9,308 nt of DNA. Source: Candidatus Moraniibacteriota bacterium. GTDB lineage: Bacteria; Patescibacteriota; Minisyncoccia; Moranbacterales; UBA1568. Position numbers and translations under genes: made by a program. The notes below the pieces were generated by a model. The model was not told the origin of the DNA. It saw only the letters and a program-made list of their open reading frames with translations, and did not search any database. Below are positions 1-6,408 of this stretch, in pieces (positions within the stretch are counted from its first letter, which is position 1; every line of letters starts with the position of its first letter). The stretch covers positions 2,105 to 11,412 of the forward strand of contig JAHFOM010000030.1 of NCBI GenBank assembly GCA_023261685.1, read 5' to 3'.

Positions 1-140
1 GCCTGAATCATATAGTCGTGCGCCACAACGTAGCGATAATACGTCGCCCCAACCGATCCGGCTATAAGGAGAAAAAAGACGATGAAAAATATTTTTTCAG
101 CCCGAGGCTGATCCGCCTTGGGCGGAGATTGTTTGTCCAT
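1..140 (-). CDS. Partial membrane-anchored protein of unknown function (N-terminus only)
   Basis: An open frame starts at ATG 138-140 and runs off the left edge without a stop, giving 46 complete codons. The first 16 residues are polar and proline/lysine rich (MDKQSPPKADQPRAEK). A strongly hydrophobic segment follows at about residues 17-33 (IFFIVFFLLIAGSVGAT), then an aromatic/basic stretch (YYRYVVAHDY). This reads as a type II signal anchor or uncleaved signal peptide, with the rest of the protein outside the membrane. The start lies 45 bases past a clear terminator and 6 bases past a TACAAT box, which supports a separate transcription unit. No Shine-Dalgarno motif precedes it. Residues 5-15 are encoded by two tandem palindromes, so the extreme N-terminus may be repeat-derived. 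I do not recognise the family, and function cannot be stated from the N-terminus alone. Confidence 0.72.
   Translation of the reverse strand, partial: MDKQSPPKADQPRAEKIFFIVFFLLIAGSVGATYYRYVVAHDYMIQ
97..126. repeat. Two tandem 15-base palindromes inside a coding start
   Basis: Positions 97-111 form a perfect 6-bp stem with a 3-base loop (TCAGCC-CGA-GGCTGA). Positions 112-126 form a second perfect 6-bp stem with a 3-base loop (TCCGCC-TTG-GGCGGA). They abut exactly. Both lie in codons 5-15 of the left-edge minus-strand protein and encode its SPPKADQPRAE segment. Short G/C-rich hairpins of this kind are often dispersed repeats, but repetition elsewhere in the genome cannot be seen here. Confidence 0.7.
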
Positions 141-146
141 AAAATT

Positions 147-152
147 ATTGTA
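147..152 (-). promoter_or_regulatory. Putative -10 box (TACAAT) of the left-edge gene
   Basis: On the minus strand TACAAT lies 6 bases before the ATG at 138-140, so the predicted transcription start falls at or next to the A of the ATG. That would give a leaderless mRNA, in line with the missing Shine-Dalgarno site. At a 17-base spacing the -35 hexamer is TAGCGA, a poor match (3/6). The call rests on the -10 box and on its place just past a terminator. Confidence 0.4.
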
Positions 153-184
153 CTACAAAAGAGGCATTCTCGCTACCGATACAG

Positions 185-214
185 AAAAAAAGAGGGTATT
201 GACCCTCTTTTTTT
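185..214 (-). terminator. Intrinsic terminator after the acidic protein gene
   Basis: A G/C-containing stem (192-197 with 202-207, loop 198-201) is flanked by an A-run on one side and a T-run on the other, so the pairing extends to about 13 bp. On the minus strand GAGGGT pairs with ACCCTC and is followed by seven T residues. It begins 24 bases past the stop of the acidic protein gene. The symmetry would let it work in both directions, but all nearby genes read on the minus strand. Confidence 0.9.
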
Positions 215-238
215 TCGTCTCCGATGCATCTCTCTTCC

Positions 239-1663
239 CTAAAAGAGACGCGTAATCCAGCCGAAAAGACTAGCAGTATTGTTTTCAGCCGTGATATAGG
301 CTTGCAGTTTCAGCACCTCGCTCCGTAGCGTCGATGCCTGACTGATAAGAATCTGTTTGATGTCCGGATCAGTGACCTGTGCCGCCGCTGATTCCAATGC
401 CGTTGCCCGAGTGTTGATAGCACTGACTTCACTACTCAACGCGTCAAGCGCATTGAAATCAGGACCGAAGACCGTCTTCGTCAAGCCGCTGCGATCTTTG
501 ATATCCTGCAAACTTTGCTTGATATTGTTCGCAGCCGCCTTGTGTTCAATCGCCACTCTTTTCACTGTTTTGGAAATGTCGTTATCATCGTCACTTTCGA
601 TTTCCGCCACATCATTCAGATCTTCAGAGAGATCATCAGCATCATCCTCGTGATCCTCGAAAAGATCGTCGTCATCGGTACCGCCCAGCGCGAACATCGT
701 ACTCTCAACAGCACTCTTCAAACGCTTCACGCGCTTTTCAAAGGCTTTGACCGTATCGCGCGTAAGAGCTCCGGGTGTTGCGGCAATGGATGTCCTGAGA
801 ACAGCAAAATCCGATCGCAACGAAACGAGCTGCGTCTTGAAAGCCGAGGCATTGCCGCCGAGCGCTTCCAACGAATCGATCTTCTGGGAAACCTGTCCGA
901 AACGCTTCTCTACCTTTGTCAATTCTTCGGCAATCTGCCCGGCATCGTGCAAGTCTTTTTCCGCGAAATGCGTCGTTTTCTTGATTTCTTTGGCAAGTAT
1001 CTTGGCTTTCTCAAGATCATTGGCGTCAAAAGCACTTCCTACAAGACCGAGCTTGGCCTCTGCTTCGGCCAGACGCGCGAGGGCGGTCGTCACATCCACT
1101 CCTTCATCCTGTTTCTCCAGAAGATGCTTCTTGGCTTCAGCAATTCCTTTGACAATGTTATTCAAAGTCTGAATGCGATCCTGAAACATAGGACTGTCAT
1201 CGCCATCATCATCCCCCTCGACTTCATCAGCATCATCTTCCGAGCCGCCTATACTATCGTCATTACTGTCACCAGTGTCTTCATCATCATTGTTATCTTC
1301 ATTATCATCTTCGCTGTCATTACTATTATCCCCTGAGTCATCAGAACTCTTATTTGATCGCTCCGACTGCTTTTTAGCAGACTCGCGCGCCCGTTCCGCT
1401 TTTTTCTTGGCTTCTTCAGATTTCTTTTCCTTCTCAGGTTTCGAAGAAGAATCATTACTATTGTCATCCTTATTGTCATTACTATCATCTCCGCCGCCGC
1501 CATCCCCCCCGCCACCTTCATCGTCATCCGCCAATGAAAACGGCGCCAGACTGAACTGATTCTTGGTGATAAGCGCGGCCGCACTGGCAAAAGCGCCGAA
1601 TGCCAACAACACGATAACGAGCGACGCCGCGATCCCCAACTGCTTTGTTTTTGTGTTTGACAT
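239..1663 (-). CDS. Secreted Asp/Ser/Asn-rich helical protein of unknown function
   Basis: The 474-residue product starts with a signal peptide: basic n-region, hydrophobic core at about residues 10-30 and an Ala-rich probable cleavage zone (AFASAAA). The mature part alternates disordered acidic and helical segments. These are Gly/Asp linker 46-70, a Lys/Glu/Arg-rich helix 75-104, a long Asp/Asn/Ser tract 107-157, a helical region 160-325 with coiled-coil-like spacing, a second acidic tract 329-363, a helical region 365-460, and an aromatic tail (LFGWITRLF). It has no cysteine and no catalytic motif I can recognise. A weak AAGAAG sits 5 bases before the ATG. The gene has its own TATAAT box and a strong terminator, so it is probably transcribed alone. 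It lies next to polysaccharide genes, which fits a surface or matrix protein. Cation binding by the acidic tracts is possible but unproven. Confidence 0.85.
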   Translation of the reverse strand: MSNTKTKQLGIAASLVIVLLAFGAFASAAALITKNQFSLAPFSLADDDEGGGGDGGGGDDSNDNKDDNSNDSSSKPEKEKKSEEAKKKAERARESAKKQSERSNKSSDDSGDNSNDSEDDNEDNNDDEDTGDSNDDSIGGSEDDADEVEGDDDGDDSPMFQDRIQTLNNIVKGIAEAKKHLLEKQDEGVDVTTALARLAEAEAKLGLVGSAFDANDLEKAKILAKEIKKTTHFAEKDLHDAGQIAEELTKVEKRFGQVSQKIDSLEALGGNASAFKTQLVSLRSDFAVLRTSIAATPGALTRDTVKAFEKRVKRLKSAVESTMFALGGTDDDDLFEDHEDDADDLSEDLNDVAEIESDDDNDISKTVKRVAIEHKAAANNIKQSLQDIKDRSGLTKTVFGPDFNALDALSSEVSAINTRATALESAAAQVTDPDIKQILISQASTLRSEVLKLQAYITAENNTASLFGWITRLF

Positions 1664-1747
1664 AGTGTCTTCTTAACATATTATTGCTTCGCCGGCCTCA
1701 TCGAGACGAGCGACAACATCGGAGAAAATCAATCCTCTTTCGCTCCT

Positions 1748-1753
1748 ATTATA
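1748..1753 (-). promoter_or_regulatory. Putative -10 box (TATAAT) of the acidic protein gene
   Basis: A perfect TATAAT on the minus strand lies in the 120-base gap between the upstream glycosyltransferase stop and the acidic protein start. The expected transcription start near 1741 would leave a 5' leader of about 77 bases. No good -35 hexamer is present at 16-18 bases (TTTCTT, TTTTCT or TTTTTC). The rest of the gap holds a weak AAGAAG ribosome site and nothing else I can support. Confidence 0.5.
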
Positions 1754-1783
1754 CAACAGAGTTGATACAAAGAAAAATACCCC

Positions 1784-2944
1784 TCACACGAGCGAGCGTA
1801 GAACAACCAGTGTCGCCTGCACCGTCTTATCCCACGAAAAGAATTCCGCCCGTTCGATGCCTTTTTGACGGAGCATATCCGCCAACGCCTGATCCAACAG
1901 TATTTGTTGCAAAGCCTGAAACAACTCGTCCGGCTGATACGGATCAATGAGAATGCCCGCCTCCCCCACTATTTCTGGGAGCGATGAGGAATGAGAAACG
2001 ATCACCGGCACGCCACACGCCATCGCTTCAAGCGGTGGAAATCCGAATCCCTCGTACAAGGACGGATAAACAAAAAGACTCGCCAAATTGTAGAGCGCGG
2101 TCTTGTCCTCATCCGCTATGAATCCGGGCAGAATGATACTTTCTTTGTACGGGGATCGGGCAATCGCCGCAAAAACTTCCTCACACTTCCATCCTTTTGT
2201 CCCGGCAATCACCAGCGAGTATTTGTCGAACAGAGGATGACCGAGGCGGCGGAGCGCCTCGTAGCTTCGGATGAGTGCAAGGATATTTTTGCGTGGTTCA
2301 AGTGTCGCCAGAGACAGGATGAACTTATACGGCAGATGGTATTTCTCTTGTACACGGATGAGCGCTTCATCATTGCGGCTCATCAGGCGAAACTGCGTGC
2401 CGATACCGCTCGGGATAACCGCAATCTTTTTTTGCGGGATACCATACTGCACCGCCAGATCGTCCTTGGTCGATCGCGACACGGCGATGATGCGGTCGGC
2501 TCTCCGAAGCAGATGCCGGAAATTGATGAAAAAATGCCAGATACGCTGTTTCCAAGAAAAGGTTTCCGGAAACAACTCGAATGAGAGATCGTGGGCGGTC
2601 ACGACCAGTTTCGTTTCATCGGATACGGCGGAAAAATTCAGATTGGGCAAAAAGAATATATCCGTCCCGCCGACGAGCCGATCCAATTTCGGAAAACGCA
2701 GATACCAGAGCGAGAGATTGAAAAGTTTGTTCGGAAAACGGAATGCTTTCAGCGTGACTTGCGGATACTTGGCCACGCACTCCACGATAAAATCAGGGAC
2801 TGCTTGTTTCCACGCGTTAAAAAAAAGCACGTATGTGTTCTCTTGATCAAGCTTAAAAAGACCGGCAAGCAGTGCCAACGTGTATTCTTCCACTCCAGTG
2901 CGCTTCCCCTCCGCCAGACACCGTACATCAATCCCTATGCGCAT
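1784..2944 (-). CDS. GT4-family glycosyltransferase (GT-B fold)
   Basis: A retaining glycosyltransferase of the GT4 (group 1) family, probably moving a sugar from a nucleotide-sugar donor to a lipid-linked glycan at the inner face of the membrane. From ATG 2942-2944 it has 386 residues, usual for the family. The N-terminal acceptor domain opens with MRIGIDVRCL and a Gly-containing loop (KRTGVEEY, 14-21) and carries TAHDLSF at 116-122. The C-terminal donor domain has LEPRKN at 215-220 and the EX7E signature EGFGFPPLE, with Glu298 and Glu306, followed by AMACGVPV. This pattern resembles mannosyltransferases of the WbaZ/MtfB type, but the sugar cannot be read from sequence. I chose this ATG because family members begin with the MRIGID strand; an in-frame TTG at 2965 would add seven atypical residues, partly repeat-encoded. 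No Shine-Dalgarno site is visible. The Wzz-like gene lies 71 bases upstream. Confidence 0.9.
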   Translation of the reverse strand: MRIGIDVRCLAEGKRTGVEEYTLALLAGLFKLDQENTYVLFFNAWKQAVPDFIVECVAKYPQVTLKAFRFPNKLFNLSLWYLRFPKLDRLVGGTDIFFLPNLNFSAVSDETKLVVTAHDLSFELFPETFSWKQRIWHFFINFRHLLRRADRIIAVSRSTKDDLAVQYGIPQKKIAVIPSGIGTQFRLMSRNDEALIRVQEKYHLPYKFILSLATLEPRKNILALIRSYEALRRLGHPLFDKYSLVIAGTKGWKCEEVFAAIARSPYKESIILPGFIADEDKTALYNLASLFVYPSLYEGFGFPPLEAMACGVPVIVSHSSSLPEIVGEAGILIDPYQPDELFQALQQILLDQALADMLRQKGIERAEFFSWDKTVQATLVVLRSLV

Positions 2945-2948
2945 ACAC

Positions 2949-2977
2949 CAGTCAACAACAAACAATTAACAATTACC
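2949..2977. repeat. A/C-rich repeat-like stretch before the glycosyltransferase start
   Basis: The plus strand reads CAGTCAACAA at 2949-2958 and AACAATTAAC at 2961-2970, followed by AATTACC. The same two 10-mers occur on the minus strand inside rnhB (9162-9187), in the other order. This low-complexity stretch fills the upstream region of the glycosyltransferase gene, where a ribosome site would be expected. Confidence 0.5.
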
Positions 2978-3015
2978 ATAAAGGGCACGGAGAATCTTTT
3001 TGTGTTTTTTATGTA

Positions 3016-3624
3016 TTATTTTCTGAAATAGTGTCGCGACAAGGTTCCCCAAAATCCGATGAAGAGACCCAGTGCCAGTCCGACGGCCGTTGCCGGAGGA
3101 AGCGAAACACGGGCATCGCGGATCACCGGATCGCTCCCGATCACGACGAACCAATTCGATTCTTTGTTTTCCTTGTTCAAACTCTCGGCGTAAGCATTGA
3201 GCACACTGACCGCTGATTCGGAGATTTTCTGCAAAGCCTTTGTGTCGGCATCGGCATACGTGACCTCGATCACCTGCGAAGACAGACGCTTCGCCACAAA
3301 AATGTTTTTCAGATCACGCGTACTGACACGCTTCGCATCAAGCCCCGCCGTACCATAGATATCCTCCACGACGCGCGGAGCACCGAGCCAACGCACGACG
3401 GTATCCGCGAAACGCTCATCTGCCTGCAGGCGATAGAAACTGTCGTAGGTGTAGTCGGCTGTTGTTTCACCCCCCTCTCGTCCGATATTGAGGAGGAGCG
3501 TCGCCTGATAGCTGACTGACTGGCTCTGCTGCCAGATGACTGCCGCGAGAACGCTGAAAAGCACTATCGCCCAAAATACCTTTTTTTGTTCTTTCCAAAT
3601 GCGGAGGTAATCTCTCAGTTCCAT
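3016..3624 (-). CDS. Small Wzz-like polysaccharide chain-length/co-polymerase protein
   Basis: The 202-residue product has the layout of Wzz/chain-length determinant proteins: a short cytoplasmic N-terminus (MELRDYLRIWKEQKK), a first membrane segment at about 16-31, an extracytoplasmic domain 35-172, and a second membrane segment at about 177-196 preceded by a proline motif (SLPPATAVGLALG). The start of the outer domain (VSYQATLLLNIG) and the segment LSSQVIEVTYADADTKAL (114-131) match the usual pattern of such proteins. Family members usually exceed 300 residues with a long coiled-coil; here the periplasmic part is only about 140 residues. No tyrosine-kinase domain or Walker motif is fused. 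Known members control modal length of O-antigen or capsule chains together with a polymerase, which is absent from this window. The ATG lacks a Shine-Dalgarno site and lies just past an A/T-rich inverted repeat. Function is by analogy; the membrane topology is clear. Confidence 0.75.
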   Translation of the reverse strand: MELRDYLRIWKEQKKVFWAIVLFSVLAAVIWQQSQSVSYQATLLLNIGREGGETTADYTYDSFYRLQADERFADTVVRWLGAPRVVEDIYGTAGLDAKRVSTRDLKNIFVAKRLSSQVIEVTYADADTKALQKISESAVSVLNAYAESLNKENKESNWFVVIGSDPVIRDARVSLPPATAVGLALGLFIGFWGTLSRHYFRK

Positions 3625-3640
3625 ACTCTAAATAATGATT

Positions 3641-3743
3641 CAATTTTTAATTTCTAATTTCTAAACAATTTCCAATGACTTAATTTCAAAATTTTTCAAT
3701 TAAGAAATTCCATCATTGTTTGAAAATTGAAAATTAGAAATTG
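3641..3743. repeat. A/T-rich long inverted repeat overlapping a gene's 3' end
   Basis: Arms 3641-3668 and 3716-3743 are 28 bases each; one matches the reverse complement of the other at 23 of 28 positions. An inner perfect 7-bp stem (3679-3685 with 3698-3704) lies between them, so the element could fold as a long hairpin with nested stem. It is made of variations on AATTTCTAATTT and fills almost all of the 109-base gap between the two genes. The right arm supplies the stop codon and last three codons (Ser, Asn, Phe) of the upstream glycosyltransferase. It is not a standard terminator, since the stem is almost pure A/T. I recall similar stretches between genes in Patescibacteria, but copy number cannot be checked here. 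Confidence 0.75.
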
Positions 3744-4861
3744 GAAATTCTTCGTGTTTCTAAGTGTTCTTCCAACGCGCTCTCCACATAGTCCTGTATT
3801 GTAGCCTTAAACCGCTCTTTGTCAAAGGCGAGCGCCTTGCTACGGATATAGACGGGATCATAGTCATTTTTCCAAAATGCGTCCATCGCCTGAACGATAG
3901 CTTGCGGCGTCTGCTCATCGAAGAATACGCCCATCTTACCTTCTTCCAGATGCTCAACGATATCCCCGCCCCGATAGCTGATGAGCGGCCGGCCCGATGC
4001 CAGTGCCTCGATCGCCACAATACCGAAATCCTCTTCCTGAGGAAACACAAAGCCCTGACACTCTGCATAATACTTCGGCAGATCTTCTTCGGAAACGCGG
4101 CCGAGAAATTCGATGTTCGGACCCGCCATTTTTTTCAAGCGCTCCAATTCCGGACCGCGCCCGATTATCTTCAGTGGCAGCCCGAGCTGATTGAACGCTT
4201 CGATCGCGATATCGTGACGCTTGTAAGCGATAAGACGTCCGACCATCAGGAAATAAGATTGTGTCTCTTTTGAAAGAGAGAAATGATCAACATTAACCGG
4301 CGGATGAATGACGTTTACTTCTTTCCCGTAGTATTTTTTGATGCGCTTGGCGACAAACTGGGAGTTGGCAAGAAAATAATCGACCCGATCAGCACTCGCC
4401 TTGTCCCACAAGCGGATCGGACTCATAAAAAACGGCACCAGTTTTTTGATCAGCGACGGAAACCCAAAATCCTGCGTGTACTTCTGGCAATCATCCCAAG
4501 CGTAACGCATCGGCGTGTGCATATAACAGATATGCAACGTCTCAGGCCGGGTAATGATTCCCTTGGCATAACTTGAAGAATCCGACAGAACGATATCGTA
4601 CTTGGTGAAATCAAATTGCTCGATGGCAAGCGGCATCAGCGGAGGGAAAAAACGGTGACGTTTGCGGGAAAAAGGCAGATGCTGAAGAAACGACGTGTAA
4701 ATGCGCTTGTCGGCAAACATCCCGCGCATCGCTTCCTCGTCATAGATAAGCGTGTAGATAGGCGCGTAAGGAAAAAGCTCAGTGAACGCTTCAAGCACCC
4801 GCTCCGCTCCCCCATACTGTACCAAATAATCGTGTACCAAGGCGATTCTCATACTCGTCAT
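3734..4861 (-). CDS. GT4-family glycosyltransferase, probable surface-polysaccharide enzyme
   Basis: A retaining GT-B glycosyltransferase of family GT4, 375 residues. N-terminal domain: MRIALVHDYL (4-13), the acceptor loop GGAER (17-21), and HTPMRYAWD (115-123), typical of a group 1 subfamily used in O-antigen and exopolysaccharide assembly. C-terminal donor domain: VGRLIAYKR (207-215), IIGRGPE, and the EX7E signature EDFGIVAIE with Glu277 and Glu285, then ALASGRP. Donor and acceptor sugars cannot be deduced. ATG 4859-4861 is chosen over the in-frame ATG at 4850-4852 because a perfect AGGAGG lies 4 bases before the former and 13 before the latter. The gene starts 12 bases past the mltG stop, so the two are almost surely cotranscribed. 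Its last codons (ISNF and stop) coincide with an A/T-rich repeat arm, suggesting that the natural C-terminus was altered by repeat insertion. The catalytic domains are complete. Confidence 0.92.
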   Translation of the reverse strand: MTSMRIALVHDYLVQYGGAERVLEAFTELFPYAPIYTLIYDEEAMRGMFADKRIYTSFLQHLPFSRKRHRFFPPLMPLAIEQFDFTKYDIVLSDSSSYAKGIITRPETLHICYMHTPMRYAWDDCQKYTQDFGFPSLIKKLVPFFMSPIRLWDKASADRVDYFLANSQFVAKRIKKYYGKEVNVIHPPVNVDHFSLSKETQSYFLMVGRLIAYKRHDIAIEAFNQLGLPLKIIGRGPELERLKKMAGPNIEFLGRVSEEDLPKYYAECQGFVFPQEEDFGIVAIEALASGRPLISYRGGDIVEHLEEGKMGVFFDEQTPQAIVQAMDAFWKNDYDPVYIRSKALAFDKERFKATIQDYVESALEEHLETRRISNF

Positions 4862-4865
4862 TGTT

Positions 4866-4871
4866 CCTCCT
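4866..4871 (-). promoter_or_regulatory. Perfect Shine-Dalgarno (AGGAGG) deciding a start
   Basis: AGGAGG on the minus strand lies within the 12-base gap between mltG and the glycosyltransferase, 4 bases before ATG 4859-4861. It is the only consensus ribosome site upstream of any gene in this window. Confidence 0.85.
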
Positions 4872-4873
4872 GT

Positions 4874-5887
4874 TTAGAGTCCGTGCGAACGCTTATTGGT
4901 CAGATGCTCTTCATACGTGGTGGCGAAAACGGTTTCACCGGTCTCGGGATCGCTCAAGAAATAAAAATACGGGTTGGACTGGGGAAGGATGGCGGCCCGG
5001 ATCGATACCAGTCCCGGATTGCCGATCGGCCCCGGTGGCAAACCGGTATTGACGTAGGTATTGTACGGCGAAACCACGCGCGTTTCCTCGAAGGTATGCT
5101 GGATCTTGTCGATGCCAAGAATATATTTGACCGTCGCATCGCTCTCGAGCGCCTGTCCGATAGCCAGACGGCGCAGAAAAAGATCACTGACCATCCGGCG
5201 GTCGGCTTCAGATCTCACCTCGTTCTCGACGATACTGGCAAGCGTCAACGCGGCAAAAAAACTCTGATGCCTGTCCTTGGCTCGCGCCCGCAACGTCGCG
5301 TCTACTTTCATATCAAAATTCACGAGCATTTTCTCGATAATGGATTCGGCAGAGGTCTCTCTATCAAAAAAATACGTGTCCGGAAACAAAAATCCTTCCA
5401 ACGGTACGCCTTGGGGAATATCTCTGAGAAACGCGAAGCGCTCTTTCCATTCCGGCTTCGGCTTCTCTGTCAAAGCGAGAAACTCCGCTCCCGGCAAATT
5501 ATTGGCCGTCAGACGCGCCGCCATTTGGCGAATGTCCCAGCCTTCCGGAAAAGTAATCTTGATATCACGCGAGATGACGATACCCTCGGTGACCATCATC
5601 GCTATTTCCCGAGGAGAAAGCCTCCCGCTAAGCGCATAGGTTCCGGCAACCAGTTTCTTGGTCTTCCCTTCGCGTACCAGTTGCCAGACAAAGGCAAAGC
5701 GTGAAGACACGATCCCCGCCGTCTTGAGGCGAAGAGACAATTCAAAAAAGTTTTCCCCCTGCTTCACTTCGAACCGCTGTTCCTCTAGCGCTCTACCGCG
5801 ACTGTACTCAGCGGACGAAGAGAGATACAAGAATATACCGGAGGTGAGAAGCGACAATACAAGAGCGATGATGAGAAATACGCGCAT
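4874..5887 (-). CDS. mltG: Endolytic murein transglycosylase MltG (YceG-like)
   Basis: MltG is a membrane-anchored lytic transglycosylase that cuts nascent glycan strands and so ends peptidoglycan polymerisation. The 337-residue protein has an N-terminal membrane anchor at about 3-22, a LysM-like region at about 37-105, and the YceG catalytic domain from about 110. Family signatures are in order: LEGFLFPDTYFF (163-174), ASIVENEV (217-224) with the predicted catalytic glutamate Glu221 (Glu218 in the E. coli enzyme), SDATVKYILG (249-258), and SPYNTYVNTGLPPGPIGNPG (273-292). The C-terminus carries the FLSDPETGETVFATTYEEH block (310-328). Length and domain order are normal. The ATG has no Shine-Dalgarno site and lies 36 bases past the yjbQ stop. 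It sits in a probable trx-yjbQ-mltG-glycosyltransferase operon. The product is intact and the identification is firm. Confidence 0.96.
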   Translation of the reverse strand: MRVFLIIALVLSLLTSGIFLYLSSSAEYSRGRALEEQRFEVKQGENFFELSLRLKTAGIVSSRFAFVWQLVREGKTKKLVAGTYALSGRLSPREIAMMVTEGIVISRDIKITFPEGWDIRQMAARLTANNLPGAEFLALTEKPKPEWKERFAFLRDIPQGVPLEGFLFPDTYFFDRETSAESIIEKMLVNFDMKVDATLRARAKDRHQSFFAALTLASIVENEVRSEADRRMVSDLFLRRLAIGQALESDATVKYILGIDKIQHTFEETRVVSPYNTYVNTGLPPGPIGNPGLVSIRAAILPQSNPYFYFLSDPETGETVFATTYEEHLTNKRSHGL

Positions 5888-5923
5888 ACCATGGCGGGAA
5901 TTAACAAAATGAGAGACCTACCG

Positions 5924-6364
5924 CTACAATCCGATCACCTGAATGAAGACATCGCGTGTACGGGAGCCATCAAACTCGACGGCAAAAATAGTCTGCCGTT
6001 CCGTCAGGAGGAGCTTGCCTTTTTCCACGGGCACCGTTTCGCTGTTGCCGAGGAGAATGGACTTGCAATGCGAGTGACCGTTGCTCCGACCGTCAGCCGT
6101 GCTCTCTCTCCGTAATTCAAACAGATCGTGAGAATACTGATCATCTACGGGAACGATTTTATACAATACCCTCATAAAATCCTGCAACAACATCGACTCG
6201 TTGTGGTTGATGGCGACTCCCATCGTCGTATGTGGGACATAGATGAGCGCCTGCCCCTCGCGCACGCCGGAACGATCCACGATCTCCTGCACGCGATCAG
6301 TGATGTTCATAAACTCGATCTGAGACTTGCTTTCCAAATCAATTCTCTCCTTGTGAATTTTCAT
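5924..6364 (-). CDS. yjbQ: UPF0047 / YjbQ-family protein (secondary thiamine-phosphate synthase type)
   Basis: A 146-residue single-domain protein of the YjbQ/UPF0047 family, with a normal length. Signatures visible are HTTMGVAINHNES (45-57), NGHSH (95-99) with His97 and His99, LLGNSETVPVEKGKLLL (104-120), and the C-terminal FDGSRTRDVFIQVIG (131-145). The conserved histidines are those usually linked to metal binding. E. coli YjbQ has weak thiamine-phosphate synthase activity, but the true physiological role of the family is unsettled, so the label should not be taken as proof of thiamine synthesis. No other thiamine gene is in the window. The gene follows trxA by 44 bases and precedes mltG by 36, with no terminator between them. 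The start has an A-rich leader (AAAAACAAAAAATT) and no Shine-Dalgarno site. Confidence 0.93.
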   Translation of the reverse strand: MKIHKERIDLESKSQIEFMNITDRVQEIVDRSGVREGQALIYVPHTTMGVAINHNESMLLQDFMRVLYKIVPVDDQYSHDLFELRRESTADGRSNGHSHCKSILLGNSETVPVEKGKLLLTERQTIFAVEFDGSRTRDVFIQVIGL

Positions 6365-6408
6365 AATTTTTTGTTTTTATGCGCTCAAAAAATGTCCGCC
6401 TCGATCAC

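Noticed and set aside
515..1336. Plus-strand open frame of 273 codons
   Set aside because: It is antisense to the acidic protein gene. The open frame follows from that gene's biased Asp/Ser/Asn codons and shows no domain of its own.
1755..1800. Terminator after the GT4 gene ending at 1784
   Set aside because: The only hairpin near TGAGGGGTATTTTT has about three pairs, too weak to call.
2945..2965. In-frame TTG start at 2965 for the GT4 gene, adding seven residues
   Set aside because: Family members begin at the MRIGID strand. The extra residues come from the A/C-rich repeat stretch, and no ribosome site supports the TTG.
2934..2982. Short minus-strand ORF of about 14 codons (MVIVNCLLLTGVCA) overlapping the GT4 start
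   Set aside because: It is too short, lacks a ribosome site, and is largely encoded by the repeat-like stretch; translational coupling would be pure guesswork.
3625..3660. Promoter for the Wzz-like gene within the A/T-rich repeat
   Set aside because: So A/T-rich a sequence yields many -10-like hexamers by chance, and no hexamer pair with good spacing stands out.
2945..3743. CRISPR array or phage attachment site in the repeats
   Set aside because: There are no regularly spaced identical units, no spacers, and no integrase or cas gene.
4616..5704. Plus-strand open frame of 362 codons
   Set aside because: It is the shadow of mltG and the start of the GT4 gene, both of which have full family signatures on the minus strand.
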